Source of the DNA: Neodiprion pinetum
Taxonomy: Eukaryota > Arthropoda > Insecta > Hymenoptera > Diprionidae
Assembly (NCBI RefSeq): GCF_021155775.2
Contig: NC_060233.1
Location: forward strand, 11,410,782 to 11,474,781
Length of the DNA: 64,000 nt
Reading direction: 5' to 3'
Part shown: piece by piece, positions 13,618 through 28,000 of the stretch
Position numbering within the stretch: position 1 is the stretch's first letter
Layout: every line of letters starts with the position of its first letter
Made by a program: the position numbers and the translations under genes
The notes under the pieces: model-generated
What the model saw: the letters and a program-made list of their open reading frames with translations, nothing else
Told to the model about the DNA's origin: nothing
The model's database searches: none

Positions 13618-14307
13618 CATGAAACTTCTGCACAGTAATTCAGAAATAGCATGTAATTGTAGAATGAACCCTAGTACGTTTTAAATCAATTAGTCGTTTC
13701 AACTGACCTGTTGCAATCAAATTAAAAGCGATTTGTTTTATAAATGCAACTTTCTTCTGGCGAATCCAAATGAATGAACTGTTCATTTATCTATACAATT
13801 ATTTGATGTTATTAGTGACTAAGAAACTAATAAATGTAAAATGATTGAAGTCTGTATCACAGAAAATCATTCGACTAGCAATCGATTCTCTCTACAATAA
13901 CTGTTTAATTTAGTTTAAAACACTATTCCGAGTAAAAATATTGTTTTTGAAATGAGGAAATGATGATTTCTTATTTCTTTTATTCAACTACCACGATTGC
14001 TGACAATAAATCATTTTCGACTTACATAGTAATTTTAGTTTCGGAATGATGAAAAACGTAAAGTATACAGTTATTTGAGCTTAATAAATTCTTGTGCCAA
14101 ACGGCCATATTTTTCGTACGATATATTACAACAATCTCTGGTCAAATATTCCGACCAAAATTTACAAAATTTACATTCCAAACAATGCTTTTTAAATTAC
14201 ATATGTATAATGTAACTCTTGTTACCACAGGCTTTGCAAACAGCTATTAAATCGATATCCGAAGATATATTTTCCAGAAATACTTCAATTATCCAATCAA
14301 ATGTCCC

Positions 14308-17300
14308 CTATAAGACCTGAAATCCTTTTCCTTGGCTTTGTCTTTTGGTGACATTCAACAAAGAAAGAAAATAGTTTCGTGATTCAGGCGAAACGTAGAA
14401 TGTAATGGTGTTATCAGCAACAGGTATTATGGGTTCAGAACTATCCGATTGCGCGTCACTGTCCGTAGGCAAACTGGCTAAACCAGTGCTGCTGGTTCGA
14501 ACAAACTCCTCGACTCTTGCTCTCATTTCCTGATCCATCTGAAAGAATTTTTAATTACTATTTGATAAAAATTTGATGTGTGGGTTCTGAGTTAATTGTT
14601 AGGCTGCTCGTGGGTTTATTTTGTTTACTATAGTGATCTCCTGAGAGCTTTAATTTAAAAAATTAATTCAGATTCTTTTCTAATTGCACAAGAAGAATGG
14701 TGTTTCATTTGTGTTCGCCATCAGTGACGCAATAACACTGTCAAATATTTTTCAACCCGTGTTTACTTCTTCCCTAACTTTTAATTCAGGTTGTTTAGTC
14801 CATTTATCCTTAATATTGTTCATCTGTTTCCCAGTTTATCGATCAAACAATCACTTTTATACCTCACGGTATTCTCGTGGCGATGAGGGAGCTGCAGACT
14901 GTGTAACTGTAGGAGGGCAATGCAGGCAAAGCATTGTTGTGTCCGAAGGATGATCCATGCTGGTCAGTTCGTTGAGGGTGAATACTTTTTCTGTAGTGTC
15001 TTCGGCGACATTGACTACCAGCAGAGCATTCCTTGTCAATACCAAAGTCACCGCCTGATTACTACCTTGATGAATGACGTGATCAGCATTTATCGTGTGC
15101 AAAATATTGTCGTGACTTGCTACCAGGACTGGCATAAGACGCCATGCGTATCTTAGTGGAGCATTGTTGGCGCCGCTTGAGTATTGCACAACCGGTCTCT
15201 GCCGTGGCTGGAAAATGACAAAGGTGAACCATCAGTCACTTTGAATAATTGCAATGGTAGTTCATATTATCTATAGATTCACTCACAGAGGGCAGGGAGT
15301 TCCATCCGGCTCCTTGCAGTAATCCTTGACCTGTTAGAGCCACAAGCTCCGCGGCACCACTCAATGGCTTCGTCACTACACCTACTAATCCAAGACCAAC
15401 TCCGGTCACAAGGCCTCTAGTAGTTGCTCCTCCTGACCACACTTGCTGTAGAGGATGATGAGCTAACCCTGCGACGGCAGCTGTGAACACACAAGTTCAT
15501 CTTTAGTATGGGTCAAATTTTGTGCAAGTGGTTGAATTACCAGCGAAGGAAGTCTACAAAATGTCTGGAAAATAAAATCAAAAATTGTAGTCAATCTGAT
15601 TGGATTCATTTTGAGCCCGAAAAACATGATCAAATAAGGAATGGAAAGTTAAAAACAGGTGAAACATATAGATACCCTATTTTATTTATCAACTACTCAC
15701 CGAGTAGGCTCATCCCAAAGCCTGTCAGGCCTTGATAAAGGCCTTGGGCCATGCCTTGTGGACGCATTCTGCGAGATTCCTCTTGACGTTGAAGGTGCTC
15801 TACATCGAGGGTCAATCTGTCCAAATTTCTGGCTACACTTGATGCCAATTTGGTAACAGAATTCACTGTACCTGAACATACGAGGAATGTGAAGAATGTA
15901 ATGACTCAGGTATCCAAATTTTGTGACATTTTGCTAAACTGGAAGTTTGATTTTTGGAAATTTTAAAGCCACTGGCATTGAACACCTAATGCAAATTTTT
16001 ACCTGCAGTGACATGTTTCATGAGGCTAGCAGATCCGTGCGTGACACCAACAAGAAATCCCCAAGGTCCATGTAAGAGGCCTTGAAACGGCAATGATACA
16101 AAATCTCTGAGACCACAACCCAAAGCCTGTGCAAGTCCACCAGGCGATCCAAGGATTTCAAGGGACCCAACGACCCAACCTATGTAAAGAAAAGTTGAGA
16201 TTCTAAATTGTGTTTTAAGATTTTTACGTAATAATGGAATTATTAGACGTAATATTTTTGCCTGTTTTTACAGCTCTGCGCGAGCAATTTTGAGAAGATG
16301 AAACTCTACACTTGCAAAGCGTTTGAACGAGTTCATGATTCTAAATCACTGATCCAAATATTTATATAATTGTCTACTTATGAAACAAAGGATCAGGAGT
16401 AACAAATATGAAACTTAAAATCTATATTGTTACACTAATGGTCACCAGTCCGTTAAACGAGAGATTTCAAAACTCCAAACTTACCAGCGCCGAATATAGC
16501 TCCAGACAAATAATGCATTGTCAATGCATTTCCTAGTCTGTAAGGAGTGGTGAGCAAATTTTTTCTGTCAAACGTTCCGAAGTACAACGGAGAATGGTCG
16601 AGTGCTAAATACAGTCGTACTGATGTATGAACGCTAAGAAGAATGGAGACAGGATCTATAATCAGATTTTGTAGCCTGAGAGGCGAGCTCAAGATTTTTG
16701 CATCCATCATTATGTAGTCTGGCACGTAAACGCTAGACGACATCGGCATGGCCTGTAACTTTCTAACATTATCAGGTGGCATCACAAAACATGGCGGTAC
16801 CAACGATGTTGCGTAGTCCAAAAGCTGTGTTATGTATGTATCCTCAATGTAAGCACTGACTGGTGCCAACGTAATTCGAACATCCTTCACACCTGTAATT
16901 GGAAAAGAGAATCGAACTAGGTGGATTACGAATGTAAAACTTTGGGAAACAAAACAATCTTAATCGTTTAAAAAATCTTCAGCAATATTCTTTACGCCAA
17001 TGATTATGACCACGAATAAACTGACATCTCTATTATGTGATGGTAATAAGTCTGAGAAAATTCGAATAACAAAAACAAAGATATTGACATTTGCGAAAAT
17101 CGTCACACTTAAAATAATTAAAATGCTTGAAGTTTAGTGTTTGTGATAAGATTGTAATGTCTTGGAGTTTATTTTACTCGCTGACTGGATCCCTAAAAAT
17201 CGTCTGAAAACTATTCAAGAAATCTCACATTATAGTATATTTAGATCGCACGAATGTAATTGTTGATGAACATCTGTTGTTCCACACTCGCATAAATTTA

Positions 17301-19060
17301 TATTCATTCACTACGGAGATGAGTGTTTGTCAAACTTTTTTGGGTTGATCTCTCGAAATCTCCATGTTCAAAAACTGGCCCATAACAGTAGTATCAGATC
17401 GTAACACCAGACCTTACGTATTTTGAATGTTCCAATTATAAAATATTTTCCCAAATTGTTAATATTTTAGCACATGTCATTTGAATTCACTCAAATTCAT
17501 TTTAATTTTGTAGTAGGAATGTTATTTCATTTGTATTCACTATCATTGACCAATATAACGTATCCAGAGACTTTTGAAGTGATTCTATCTATTTTTTTAG
17601 CTTTTTATTCAGATAGATTCGTCCTTAAAGGACATTCAGAAGAAACATATCAAAAACACTTGAGTGATCATGGATCTCTTACCTGATATGTACCCCTCAT
17701 TTTCATACATAATGTTGACAGTTAACAAAGAATTTTTCTGTAACTGTGCAAACACGTTACTCAAATGGCTGTTTAAAGAGAAAGTGAGATCCTTTCTCGA
17801 AATTGGATTTTGGCCTATTAGTACAACTGGAAAATCGAAGCCACCCTGGTCGAACATTTGATTGTCCAGCTGCAGATCTCCGATGCAAATCCATGTGGAT
17901 AAAATGTTTTGATTCGGTTCCATTGTGATGAATAAATCACTTATGGTCAGACTAGCCACTTCAATGGTTTGCGCATTTTCATTAATATCCTGGGTTATGG
18001 TAAGTGTTACACCACGAAGGTAAACAGTAATAGATCTGTCACGCTTCTGCATCTCTCTAGATTCTGAAATCGTTTTACATTTATCATGAGATGGATGGGT
18101 TTTCGTAATCTGTCTCGATTTGGATGTTAACTGTTTTATATTACGTTGCGAAGATGTGGTCGGAACTGTTCCCGGGATTTCTTCATGAGCAGAGTAAAAG
18201 CTTGTTACCGATGTCGAACTAGGTGAACTCTACAAAAAATGCAACAAAGAAACAGTCATTTTCAAAGTGTTGAAACTGATCTATAAGATTCAAGTATATT
18301 GTATAAAAGTCGAAAAGAAGTAGTCTTACTTGATTGATCAAAGGCGTCATACTTTCATCTGAGATATTGGCGAGTTGTTGCTTAGAAATGATCTCCATAT
18401 AATTTTCTCTATTTTCATTGTGAAATAATCTACTTCTTATATCTCTAGCTGATATCTCCACCTAAAAGCGTTTAAAAAGTATAAATCACTACCGCAAAGT
18501 TACATTTTTTAACAAGGTTCAAATTCATAACATGCATATAACCGAACATTGAACAAGAGAACAATATCTTGCAACTGAAGAGTCAGTTTTTTTAAAATCT
18601 TCAATTCTTCAATTATGAACAGTGCGTAAAAAAAAACTTGTTGTTTTGACCTACCTGTGATATTGGAAGAATGTTAATGTATGTTGTGTAGCACCGAGTG
18701 GACATTATTAGTTTCACATCTCCGTGGTGCGGAAGCCTGACATATTGATCAGATGGAACAGATGCCATTGCCGAGAGACTTACTCCTCGAGACCATTTCA
18801 GTGTCTGTTCTGCTGATAAAAACTTAATAAGATTATCGTTCATGTTTTGACAGTAATCTTGTCCAATTATTAACTTCCTCACTCACCAGAAATCTCGCTA
18901 CTGCTATTTGACACAGCGCTCAAAAGTAACAATGGTGTGGTGCTCAAAGCTGGCGAATCTGGCAATCGACTGCCGATAGCTGGTAGTGAGTAGTGGCAGG
19001 AACCGCCACTTTCAATTTCACAAATCCAGGAAAAATGGGGTATTTCAGCCAATATTCCAG
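14308..19060 (-). other. VPS13B: VPS13B exons 41-50: C-terminal region
   Basis: Exons: 19060-18897, 18812-18655, 18461-18330, 18229-17683, 16892-16485, 16179-16003, 15871-15701, 15480-15287, 15207-14863, 14538-14308. Landmarks are ICIGDLQLDNQMF, YIEDTYITQLLDYA, ALTMHYLSGAIFGAG, the glycine-rich amphipathic stretch GLTGFGMSLLG...GVVTKPLSGAAELVALTGQG, and a C-terminal PH-like segment ending KGFQVL. In VPS13 proteins this end forms the ATG2_C-like and PH-like modules for membrane attachment. Confidence 0.92.
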
Positions 19061-22000
19061 CTGAAAATACGTTCTCTCATATATCAGTGGTTTACAGATT
19101 ATAGTGTAAAGAAAAATGCAGTGCCAAACTCACTTAAATCCGCGTTTGCCTGGCCAAGAAGAATTTTGAAATTGCACCCATTACTTATCAGCAGTTGAGG
19201 ATGCTTATCGACATGAATGGTAATGTACGTGGTACCCTTATCTTCTTGAGTAGTAACCACTATTGGCATAGTTGCAGATCCATTCTTCAAAAAGTTCATT
19301 TTTATTAATCCAAGTTTTGCATAAGACAGATGTCCATATCAATTTATGTAATACTTGTCGAAGCTGTTTTTCTAAATTTTGTTTAGCATTCGATCAGTCA
19401 ATATTCGGCTTTCGAGTCGCAAAATAAATTTTTAAATCATATTTTTAACTATCTGAATCAACAGTTGGAAAAAGAGAAATAAGCATTATCCCTGATTTCA
19501 GCAAATTTGAATAACACAAGCTGCGTTGTGAAAAAATTGAGAAAGGATTTATAATCGGAACGTTAAAGATGCGAAACTCGGGTGTTTTTTAACTGCTTCC
19601 AATGTTGTTTACTTGATTTAGTTCACCATCGAGATTTCCTACAGCATAAAAGTAGATTTGTATGAATACGCTACAACAGACGTTTATTAACAGTTACATT
19701 TGTGCGTTGCAACTACATTGTAACATAAAATTTATAGACCTTTTTTCAGAAAATTTTTCGGAATTTGATCAGTGAAAAAAATGAAGCCAAAAACATTACA
19801 ATCAAATCGAAAACACCAGAGTCTTATGACATCGAATATTCTAACTGTAAAACTTTTATTCAAATTGTTGATATCTTAGCTTGTGTTATTTAAATTTGTT
19901 CCAATTCATTCCTATTGCACAGTAGGATTTTTGTTTCAGTCATGTTCACGATCATTGGTGCAAATGGAAATGGATATTTTTTATTTATAAATGGAAAACG
20001 GTTTTTTGTGTATTCCTATCTTTCGATACACGTGGTACAGCTCATGTGACTTTAAATCTCCTCACTTACCGGAATAGCAAGGCATCGACGACTCATGCCT
20101 TGATCGACTCGTATCGGGCAAGACCATCGGTGGCCCAAACTTAAGGATACGTACAATGCCATTGGCTCAACGAATTGTTGATCAGACAACAAGTGCCATT
20201 GTACTATCGGAGTAGCATACCTGCAACGAGTTTTATTAATTTCACTCCAATACAAAGTAATAGAATAATTAATTTTAACATGTTTACAACTCACTTCTGA
20301 TCCTCGGATGCGAGAATGTTTAAGCTGTACGGAGTAAGATCAGCTGGTATTTGCAGATTGGATAATGCGTCGTTCACAGCGAGGGTTGCAACGCACATTT
20401 CTTGAGGTGTTAGATTCGCAATTACATGACTGCTCGAAACACGCACTAATCTCATGTCGTCGTGCATACTCGAGTTCACGCTGACCATACACAACTATCG
20501 ATTAACACATGAATGTTTCAGTGAAATGTACACAACGGTTACAAGGAGTTTTTTTCTCCAGCGAGACCAGAATGTTACTTACACTATTGCCACAGTCAAC
20601 AGCCGTTTTCATGTTACCCTCAACTGGAATGAGACCTCCGACCCGAGGCATGTAAAAGCTTTGACTCCAATCCGGACGAGCCAGTTGAAGTGCTGGAGAT
20701 GTGTAGTAAGTGTCACCGAGCCCAACGCCGAAGTGAAATGTTCCCTAGATCGAGAATATTAAACATTGTTATGTTGAAAAATGTGTTATTCTCTTTTCGT
20801 GAATTACCATCTAGGAATACCAAGTTGTTTGATACTTCTTTTACGGTATTTTGCAATTTTTATTATAAAGTAATGAAAAATCTATCCTATCCTGTAACTA
20901 ATGACTCCACTTTTCCTTACATCTAGTTTCGGCGGAGTGACGATCCCATAATGCGGAACTTGACAAAGTTCTATATCCTCAGACACAAGGGACAGATGAC
21001 ATCCTAAAGAGTTGAGTATAAAACACCATGGCTGTAGTTCCAGCAAGAGTGTGCTAGAAACTAGTCCAGCTTCCTGATATTTTACCTGAGAAATATTAAG
21101 CCAAAATAAAACTTGTTCCAGTAAATACTAAAGTTTGAATGACACATGTGACCATGCTGTTTGTTCGAACAATCTATCGTCTGTGGTAAATAATCCAGAT
21201 AGTATGAGTGTGAAATTTTTCATACTTGGACATGTGTTTGAGGCTGTTCTGTCGATACCCATTCGAGCATGTCGTCGCCTTGGAAGGGCCACTGGATTTC
21301 ATCCTTCTGCATTTGTAACTCTTTCAAAATTACTTCAACATCCTCGCTGTCCGGCCTTTTAAAAAATTTCCTCTGATCCACTGAGCTGTACGACAGCGGT
21401 ACGTAAGGATTTGACGCAGATATTCCGGATCTGTCAATAACATGAAAACGGTAATCTTTTTACATACGGTCTGTAGGTCCGAAATTCTTGCGATTAATTC
21501 TGTTGATATTCTTATATTTTATTCGTGTCCAGGGTTATTGTTGTATGGTGTGTAAAGTGAATAGAATTGAGCAGCTCTTACTCGAGTTGAAAGGTTAATT
21601 GATGGAAATGTTCAAAAGTTCCAGGACAGTACAATTGCTGTCTTTCTCCTCTGCCGTTGACACTAGCGGATAACGAAACTTTCAACGAAGGAGTTTCCAT
21701 CTGTACATTTACTGGCACAGGCAAGTAGGAACGAATCATATAAAGTGGACTTATTACAGCCTGTAAATAGACAAATGAAAAAGGTTTATCAATGTCATTG
21801 CTCCTCTTAATAAATAATCGATACTTACAAGCACTTTGGTCCGACCGTGAATAGATTGTACAACTATTCTCACCCAGATGCTGAGAAATTGTCCACGCTC
21901 TTGCAAAGGTACTGTTATAAAAATAATTGAATATATCAAACGTTGGTAAAAATCATCAGATACAAAGTTTGAACAGCAGTTCACTATTCGAGTAAATACC

Positions 22001-25000
22001 TACCTTTGACGAGCCACGGCTGACTACACTTTGTATTAGGCTGAAGCGGAATGTCACCCGTCCATGATAAATTAGTCAAACTTGAAAACCGCAATCGCAT
22101 AGCCATGTATTTCCCGTTTTCCAATACAATCGAGGATGGTTGACTTTTCCCTTTGATAATGTGTATCTCTCTCGAAGGAACTATTGTCGTTTCTGTAGTC
22201 ACCTCATACTTGACTAGTTTCATTTCGAAATTGTCTACCATTTGGTTTGTGAGTATAAGCTGTCCGGAGAAAGTGATCAATTTCTGTGTCGCGGATAGCG
22301 ACGTAACGTTTACAAAAATCGCAATGTTCCTGGATCCATTGTTGCCAAAATCAATCATCTGTATTCCATTCCTGTGAACAGAGAAAGGCTGGCTCCAGGT
22401 CCATCCGCTATGTTCGACAGCAATGCGCAGTGTCTGATTGTTGACGTGGCGCCAAGAATAAAAGTGACACTGTCTAGTTTGGAGTATGATATTGTCGTTC
22501 GTCCCACTCTGACCAAATCTAATTGAAATATTGCTGTCATTTGCAACAACGTATCTCGACAGCACAACGACGTTTTTAATGTCACCATCAAAAGCCATTG
22601 CCCACAGATGCGCGGAAACTGCTAAAGTGTGGCTAATTGCAGGACTGAATTTCAATGAGAATGGATTGCAAATGACCGAAAGCTCGACAGCGTCGGCAAT
22701 GGATAACTGAACTTTCCCTTCCAGCGGGTCAAGCACTTCGTGCATATTCAATAGTCCGTAATCAAGCACTCGAATGCTGAGAACGCCGCCTATATCGAAC
22801 ATCAGCACTCCGTCTGCCCATCTGTTAAGCACGACAATGGCCTTTCTGTGTTCACAGATGAGGTAGCACTGCGTTTCTGGAATCGTGACATCCAGAGTAT
22901 AATTATTTAGCGGTGGCGGCAGTATGTCGTAACTGCACGAGTCAACGTTGTTATAAAAAGCAACGTGAATGGCACCAATGTTCAATGCAGCTTGCAGGTT
23001 TGGCACTATCGTAGGGTTGAAGTACGAATCGATTCTCAGACACGCAGCAAGAGCGCGAGCTGAGACAAGTGTCTTTGCATAGGTTTGACAGTTCGGTTGG
23101 TTCAGAACTACCCGCCAAATGCAGGCCACTGCCCGGGCTGGCGTTTTGTTGGGAAAATCCAATCGGTAACTGTCCGTCTCAGAGAGGTAAAAGTCTGCAT
23201 AATGCTGATATGCCGAGTGACTCTCACTCCAGTATTCTATGCTACATGGTACTCGCTCCTCGCATTCTTCCTCGAGTACTGACGTCTGGAAAAATAATCT
23301 CATTCGAAAAGCTGGTTCAGGCTTTTTCTAACATGTCACATTACCTTGAATGGTACTGGAGAAACATGTAATTTTGTCAATGCTCTTGGTTGCGGATATC
23401 GCCATGCCATTGCCTGTTGCGGACAAGTCAAAAATACCACCTAAAGAAAAATTTAATTCAGTTATATTGCAACGGTTTCTCATGTTTGTAAAATTTAATG
23501 TTTAAAGACCGTGGTTTCTGGAAATTTTTTTTCTTTCCGTGATTGAATAACAAAAATATAGAAAATTTAGGTTGTATATAAATTGTAACTTCACAAGATA
23601 AAGGAGATAACAATTTTATAAATTTTTATATTTTCATTTCTAATAGAGAAAGTGTATTAAATAAGTCGTTAATCCAGCTGGCCTACAAACTTCCCACTTG
23701 GATTTGTTTCGAGCTCTCACAACATTATTGAGTACAATTTATTTTTTTCTATTCTATTCTTTAGATCATTTGAAAATTACTGGACCGATCGTATCCGAAA
23801 TGTAATCAATTCTAAGCTAACAAGAACTCCATGAATCTACATCAAAATCATTCAAAATTCGTTCACCCATTCTCATAATATTGTTATTTGATTTTTTTAA
23901 ATTTTGATATTTAAGTAACTCGAAAACGAAAAGTTAGGAAGAGCCGCGTAAATTAAAATCAACATCCTTTTATTCTCTAAATATCGTCAGACGAAAAATT
24001 GATCACTCGATTATAATAACTTGCCTTGTTCTCCGTTTTTCTCTAAAATCGGGGAAAAGGAAAATAAACCTACTCTATACCACGATCAAATGATCAGGAG
24101 AAGTTTAAACCAACTTCTTACTCTCTGAATAATAGACACCAAACATTGTGCACAAATAAAGCTTACTTGATAAGGAAAAGGGAGTTCATCTCCGTTACCA
24201 TCGATGAACTGAAATGCACCAGCTTTTAAATCGTCTTTGTAATGTTGCTCGGAGTATGAAGCCATGAATTTTTTCTCAGTTTTTTCTTCTCCGTCATCTT
24301 GCTCCTGTTCTGACGACAATGACGAATTGATTAAATTCGCGATAATTTGGCACTCTTGCATCACGGTAGATATTATTTTTATCTGCTCAGGTCCGACGTC
24401 TAGGTAAAGACTTTCACTCTCTGCTTGAACTTGTATTTGCGGAAGAGTGTCGATATCCTGCCACGTTTCCCAAAGGAGATAAATTGTGATATTACAACAC
24501 CACGGGTTTAACAGGACTTTCATATTGCCATCCAGTACAACCGAAATTATCAACGAATCCAAAGACACATTTTTGTAAATTCTCTCAGGTCTGATTGCCG
24601 TCGACGTATTTCCAGTGAGTGCAGCTATGCTGGCAACGATTTCTGACCCAGAATCAGTTTTCAACGACATTACCAATTGTTTTGTAGATACGTTCAGATC
24701 TGGAATGTTGTACTTATTGTGTATCATTCTAGAGGACGATTGTTCGGCAGGAAGATTCAAACCCTTCGGACAATATGTTGGTTGTTTAGCGCTATTTTCA
24801 TCCAAATAACACGCCATCAGCTGAAATGAATGAGACGTTCGTCAGCCTCGATTAAACCACGAGAAGGTTCTCTAATACATTACATCAAAATTACGTTATT
24901 TTTTATTGATTCGATGAAATTCAGCCTGGACAGAGAACAATGAATCTTTGTCGGTCGTCCCAAGTTGACACAGTAATGTGGATTTTTTGTTGGATGCCAA

Positions 25001-28000
25001 TGGCACTTTATTGTTAAAAAAGATGGTGGTATTCCAGTGTCATTGTGCGGGTCACCGCTTCTCGTCTCAATTAAACAAACATCAAAGTCTGTTCGTGTAG
25101 GCACTGACGCTGATTGTTTCTTTTCCTCGCTTCCAAGTGATGCTGCTATGTCGAAGCATGTTACCTAAATAACGAATGATTGTGATCAAAAAGTTCATAT
25201 AAAAATATTCGGCTTTTGGATTAAGATTAGCTACCATTACTGTGTTTTAGGATGTACTAGCGCTATCGACTAAATTACAAATTTGTAGAGAAAAACCTTT
25301 CAAAAAATCTCCAGCAGTTTTATGTGTATCAAATGTTATAGTGAGCACGAATAAAACAACATTCGCACTATGTAATTGAAATGAATCTAAGAACACAAAC
25401 TAAGATATCAACAGATTGAGAACAGATTTTCTAATTAACACGTGCAAAATTATAAAAATCTGGTATATTTCATGCGACTCAAATGTTTTTAGGCTCGTTT
25501 TGCTTACTGACCATATCCCTACAAATTTTATAAAACATATTCAAGAAATATTACATCATGATATAATTGTAATGCACAAATATAATTTTTTATATATTTG
25601 TGAACATCTGTTGTACCGTATTTACACAAATCTATTTGTAAAAAAAAATTCAAGCTATCTCTAGAAATCTTTATAGTAAAACAAATAAGCCCAAAAACTT
25701 AAGAATCGGATAAAGTATTCTAGAGTTTGTTCACTTTGAACGTTGAAATTACAAACACTTTCTCAAATTATTGATATCTTAGCTAATGTTATTCAAATTT
25801 TCTCAGACTCATTATATAGATTTTATACACATACATATTTACACATACATACATGTACATATCCTATTAGATAATGGGAATGTTTTTTATTTGCATTCAT
25901 TATTATCGGCACAAATGACATTCTCGGAGATTTTTTAACGGCTTTCTCTCTTTGCCTAACTCTTGATTCGAATTGGTGCCACCCCTTTATCGTTAATTAA
26001 AACATCGAACATTGATAATAATTGAATAATATCAGGGTATGATACAGTATTGGTTGAACGTATTCTACATTTGTTACTACGGTATATTCGTCTGAGTGAA
26101 AGATATAATGATGACAAATGTTACATACTTGTAATTTCTGCGTCAGATTGTGTTGAGAGATATAAATATTGGGCTGATCAATCATGACGTAAAGCAATGG
26201 TTGTTTTACATCAATGTTGTCATCATCTATTTCATTTGGATCCTGAAATTTAACATATAAATATACTTGTGAGCATACATACATCATTTAGAATATGACT
26301 GGAGAAGATGAATTTTCAATTAAATGAAACCCAAAACTCTTAACTGGTAGCTTAAAATCATTTATTTACTATTAATCCTATCATATTAGTACTAAAATAC
26401 GGTAAATGGAGAATTTAGTATCAAATAATATGAAATCAGACTGAAAACTTTAAAATCAATTTTACATGATCTTGTATAATGAAATGTGATTGGAAGTGAA
26501 AACGAATATTCCTTCAAATTGACCATTAAACAATCTGAGAAAAATAAAATAAGTTCTCACCGTGTGATATTCCGAATCGGCAGATGCTTCCTTGGTTTCA
26601 TATAGAACAAATGTGATTTTGCCACAATTAACCAGAAACTCAAATGGTGATAGTAAAGCAGCACCACGTCGCGTTGATTTACCCTATAATTATTTTAGAA
26701 GTTACTTTTGTATAATTGACCTTAAAAATCTTGTTAATTAGCATTGATAAAAATCTCAGATACTTGCAATTATAGTAGAGTTCATACTGGACATTTCAAA
26801 ATCGACGCCACTGTCTCTAGCAAAATCTATATCTGCTTCTTCCAATATTGGCGCACACCAAGGCTGCTTGACAGTCGGTAATTTGGTCAAAAGCCGAGAG
26901 TCATCATTATCCTTAGTTATGCCAACGACAAATGTTTCAAACTCATTGCTGAGCGTGGAAATAAGTTTGATTTGATTCAAATTTATCGTCACATCGATAT
27001 CTGTCAAACAATTTATTTCCACCGCATTACCGCACACAATAGTTTCAGGTTTAAATATTGTTGCTGGCGCTATGATCAGGCAGAGATCGAACCTGTGTTA
27101 TAGCACAAGAAAAGTACTGTAATACGTGATTAACCATTTTTACCGAAATCGTTTGAAAAACATTATAAAATCTGAGAATATCTTGCAATATTTCGATTAT
27201 ATTACCTAGTAATTATCGGAAATGTGCAGAGGCTGGGCTCTAGGCTACTTCCACTGCTCAATTTGTTCCATTCTAGCGCTGGATTCTCATTCATAGTGTA
27301 TAAATACGACTGCGAGGTTCTCTGAATGTAAAAAATGTGACCGTAGTAACGATTGTTTTATCAGTGATCCATTTTTGTATTATATAAATTCTGGAAGGCA
27401 AAAAAAAACAGTTACCTTCGTCGTACTGAGTTGATAATTTTTCCAAGTCGTTGTGTCAGCGCATACACCTTTCACATTGATTTGATATTGTCGATCTTCC
27501 ACAGCTGATCCAGGTATGCGCAACATATTTGCTTGGGCTGCCAGTTGATATATATCTGATCGAATAGGTATTCTACAGATTGGATTTTCCGCATGTGGAG
27601 TAATACTGATGCCGTCTAACTAGAGTATTATAAAAATCGTTTATAAAACGGTATAAATTTGAAGATTTCTGCCAAATAATCCTCAACAAGCAATGTAGGC
27701 CGACAATTTGATTCTTGTACATTTCTCAATCTCTAATTCCAATACTCTATTTGTTGTTCGTATATTGTACTGATGATAGATCACAAAATGTCCAAAAAAA
27801 CAAGCAAACCCATATAGAACAAATTTGCGTAGTCAGCTGGAGTTTTACATCGTAGTAGTTATTATAACGGGTGAATTACAGGAGAAAATCAAAATGTCGG
27901 TACCGTTTAGCTTACCAAGAAATCAATAGAAATAATTTTGTGTATTCATCAGGGTATTTCGTTTGGAAGCAACGTTTTTTTTTATACTCTCCCACCTGAA

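Noticed and set aside
22153..22377. Plus-strand open stretch of 74 codons
   Set aside because: Antisense to the largest VPS13B exon, with no domain similarity; a shadow of the real frame.
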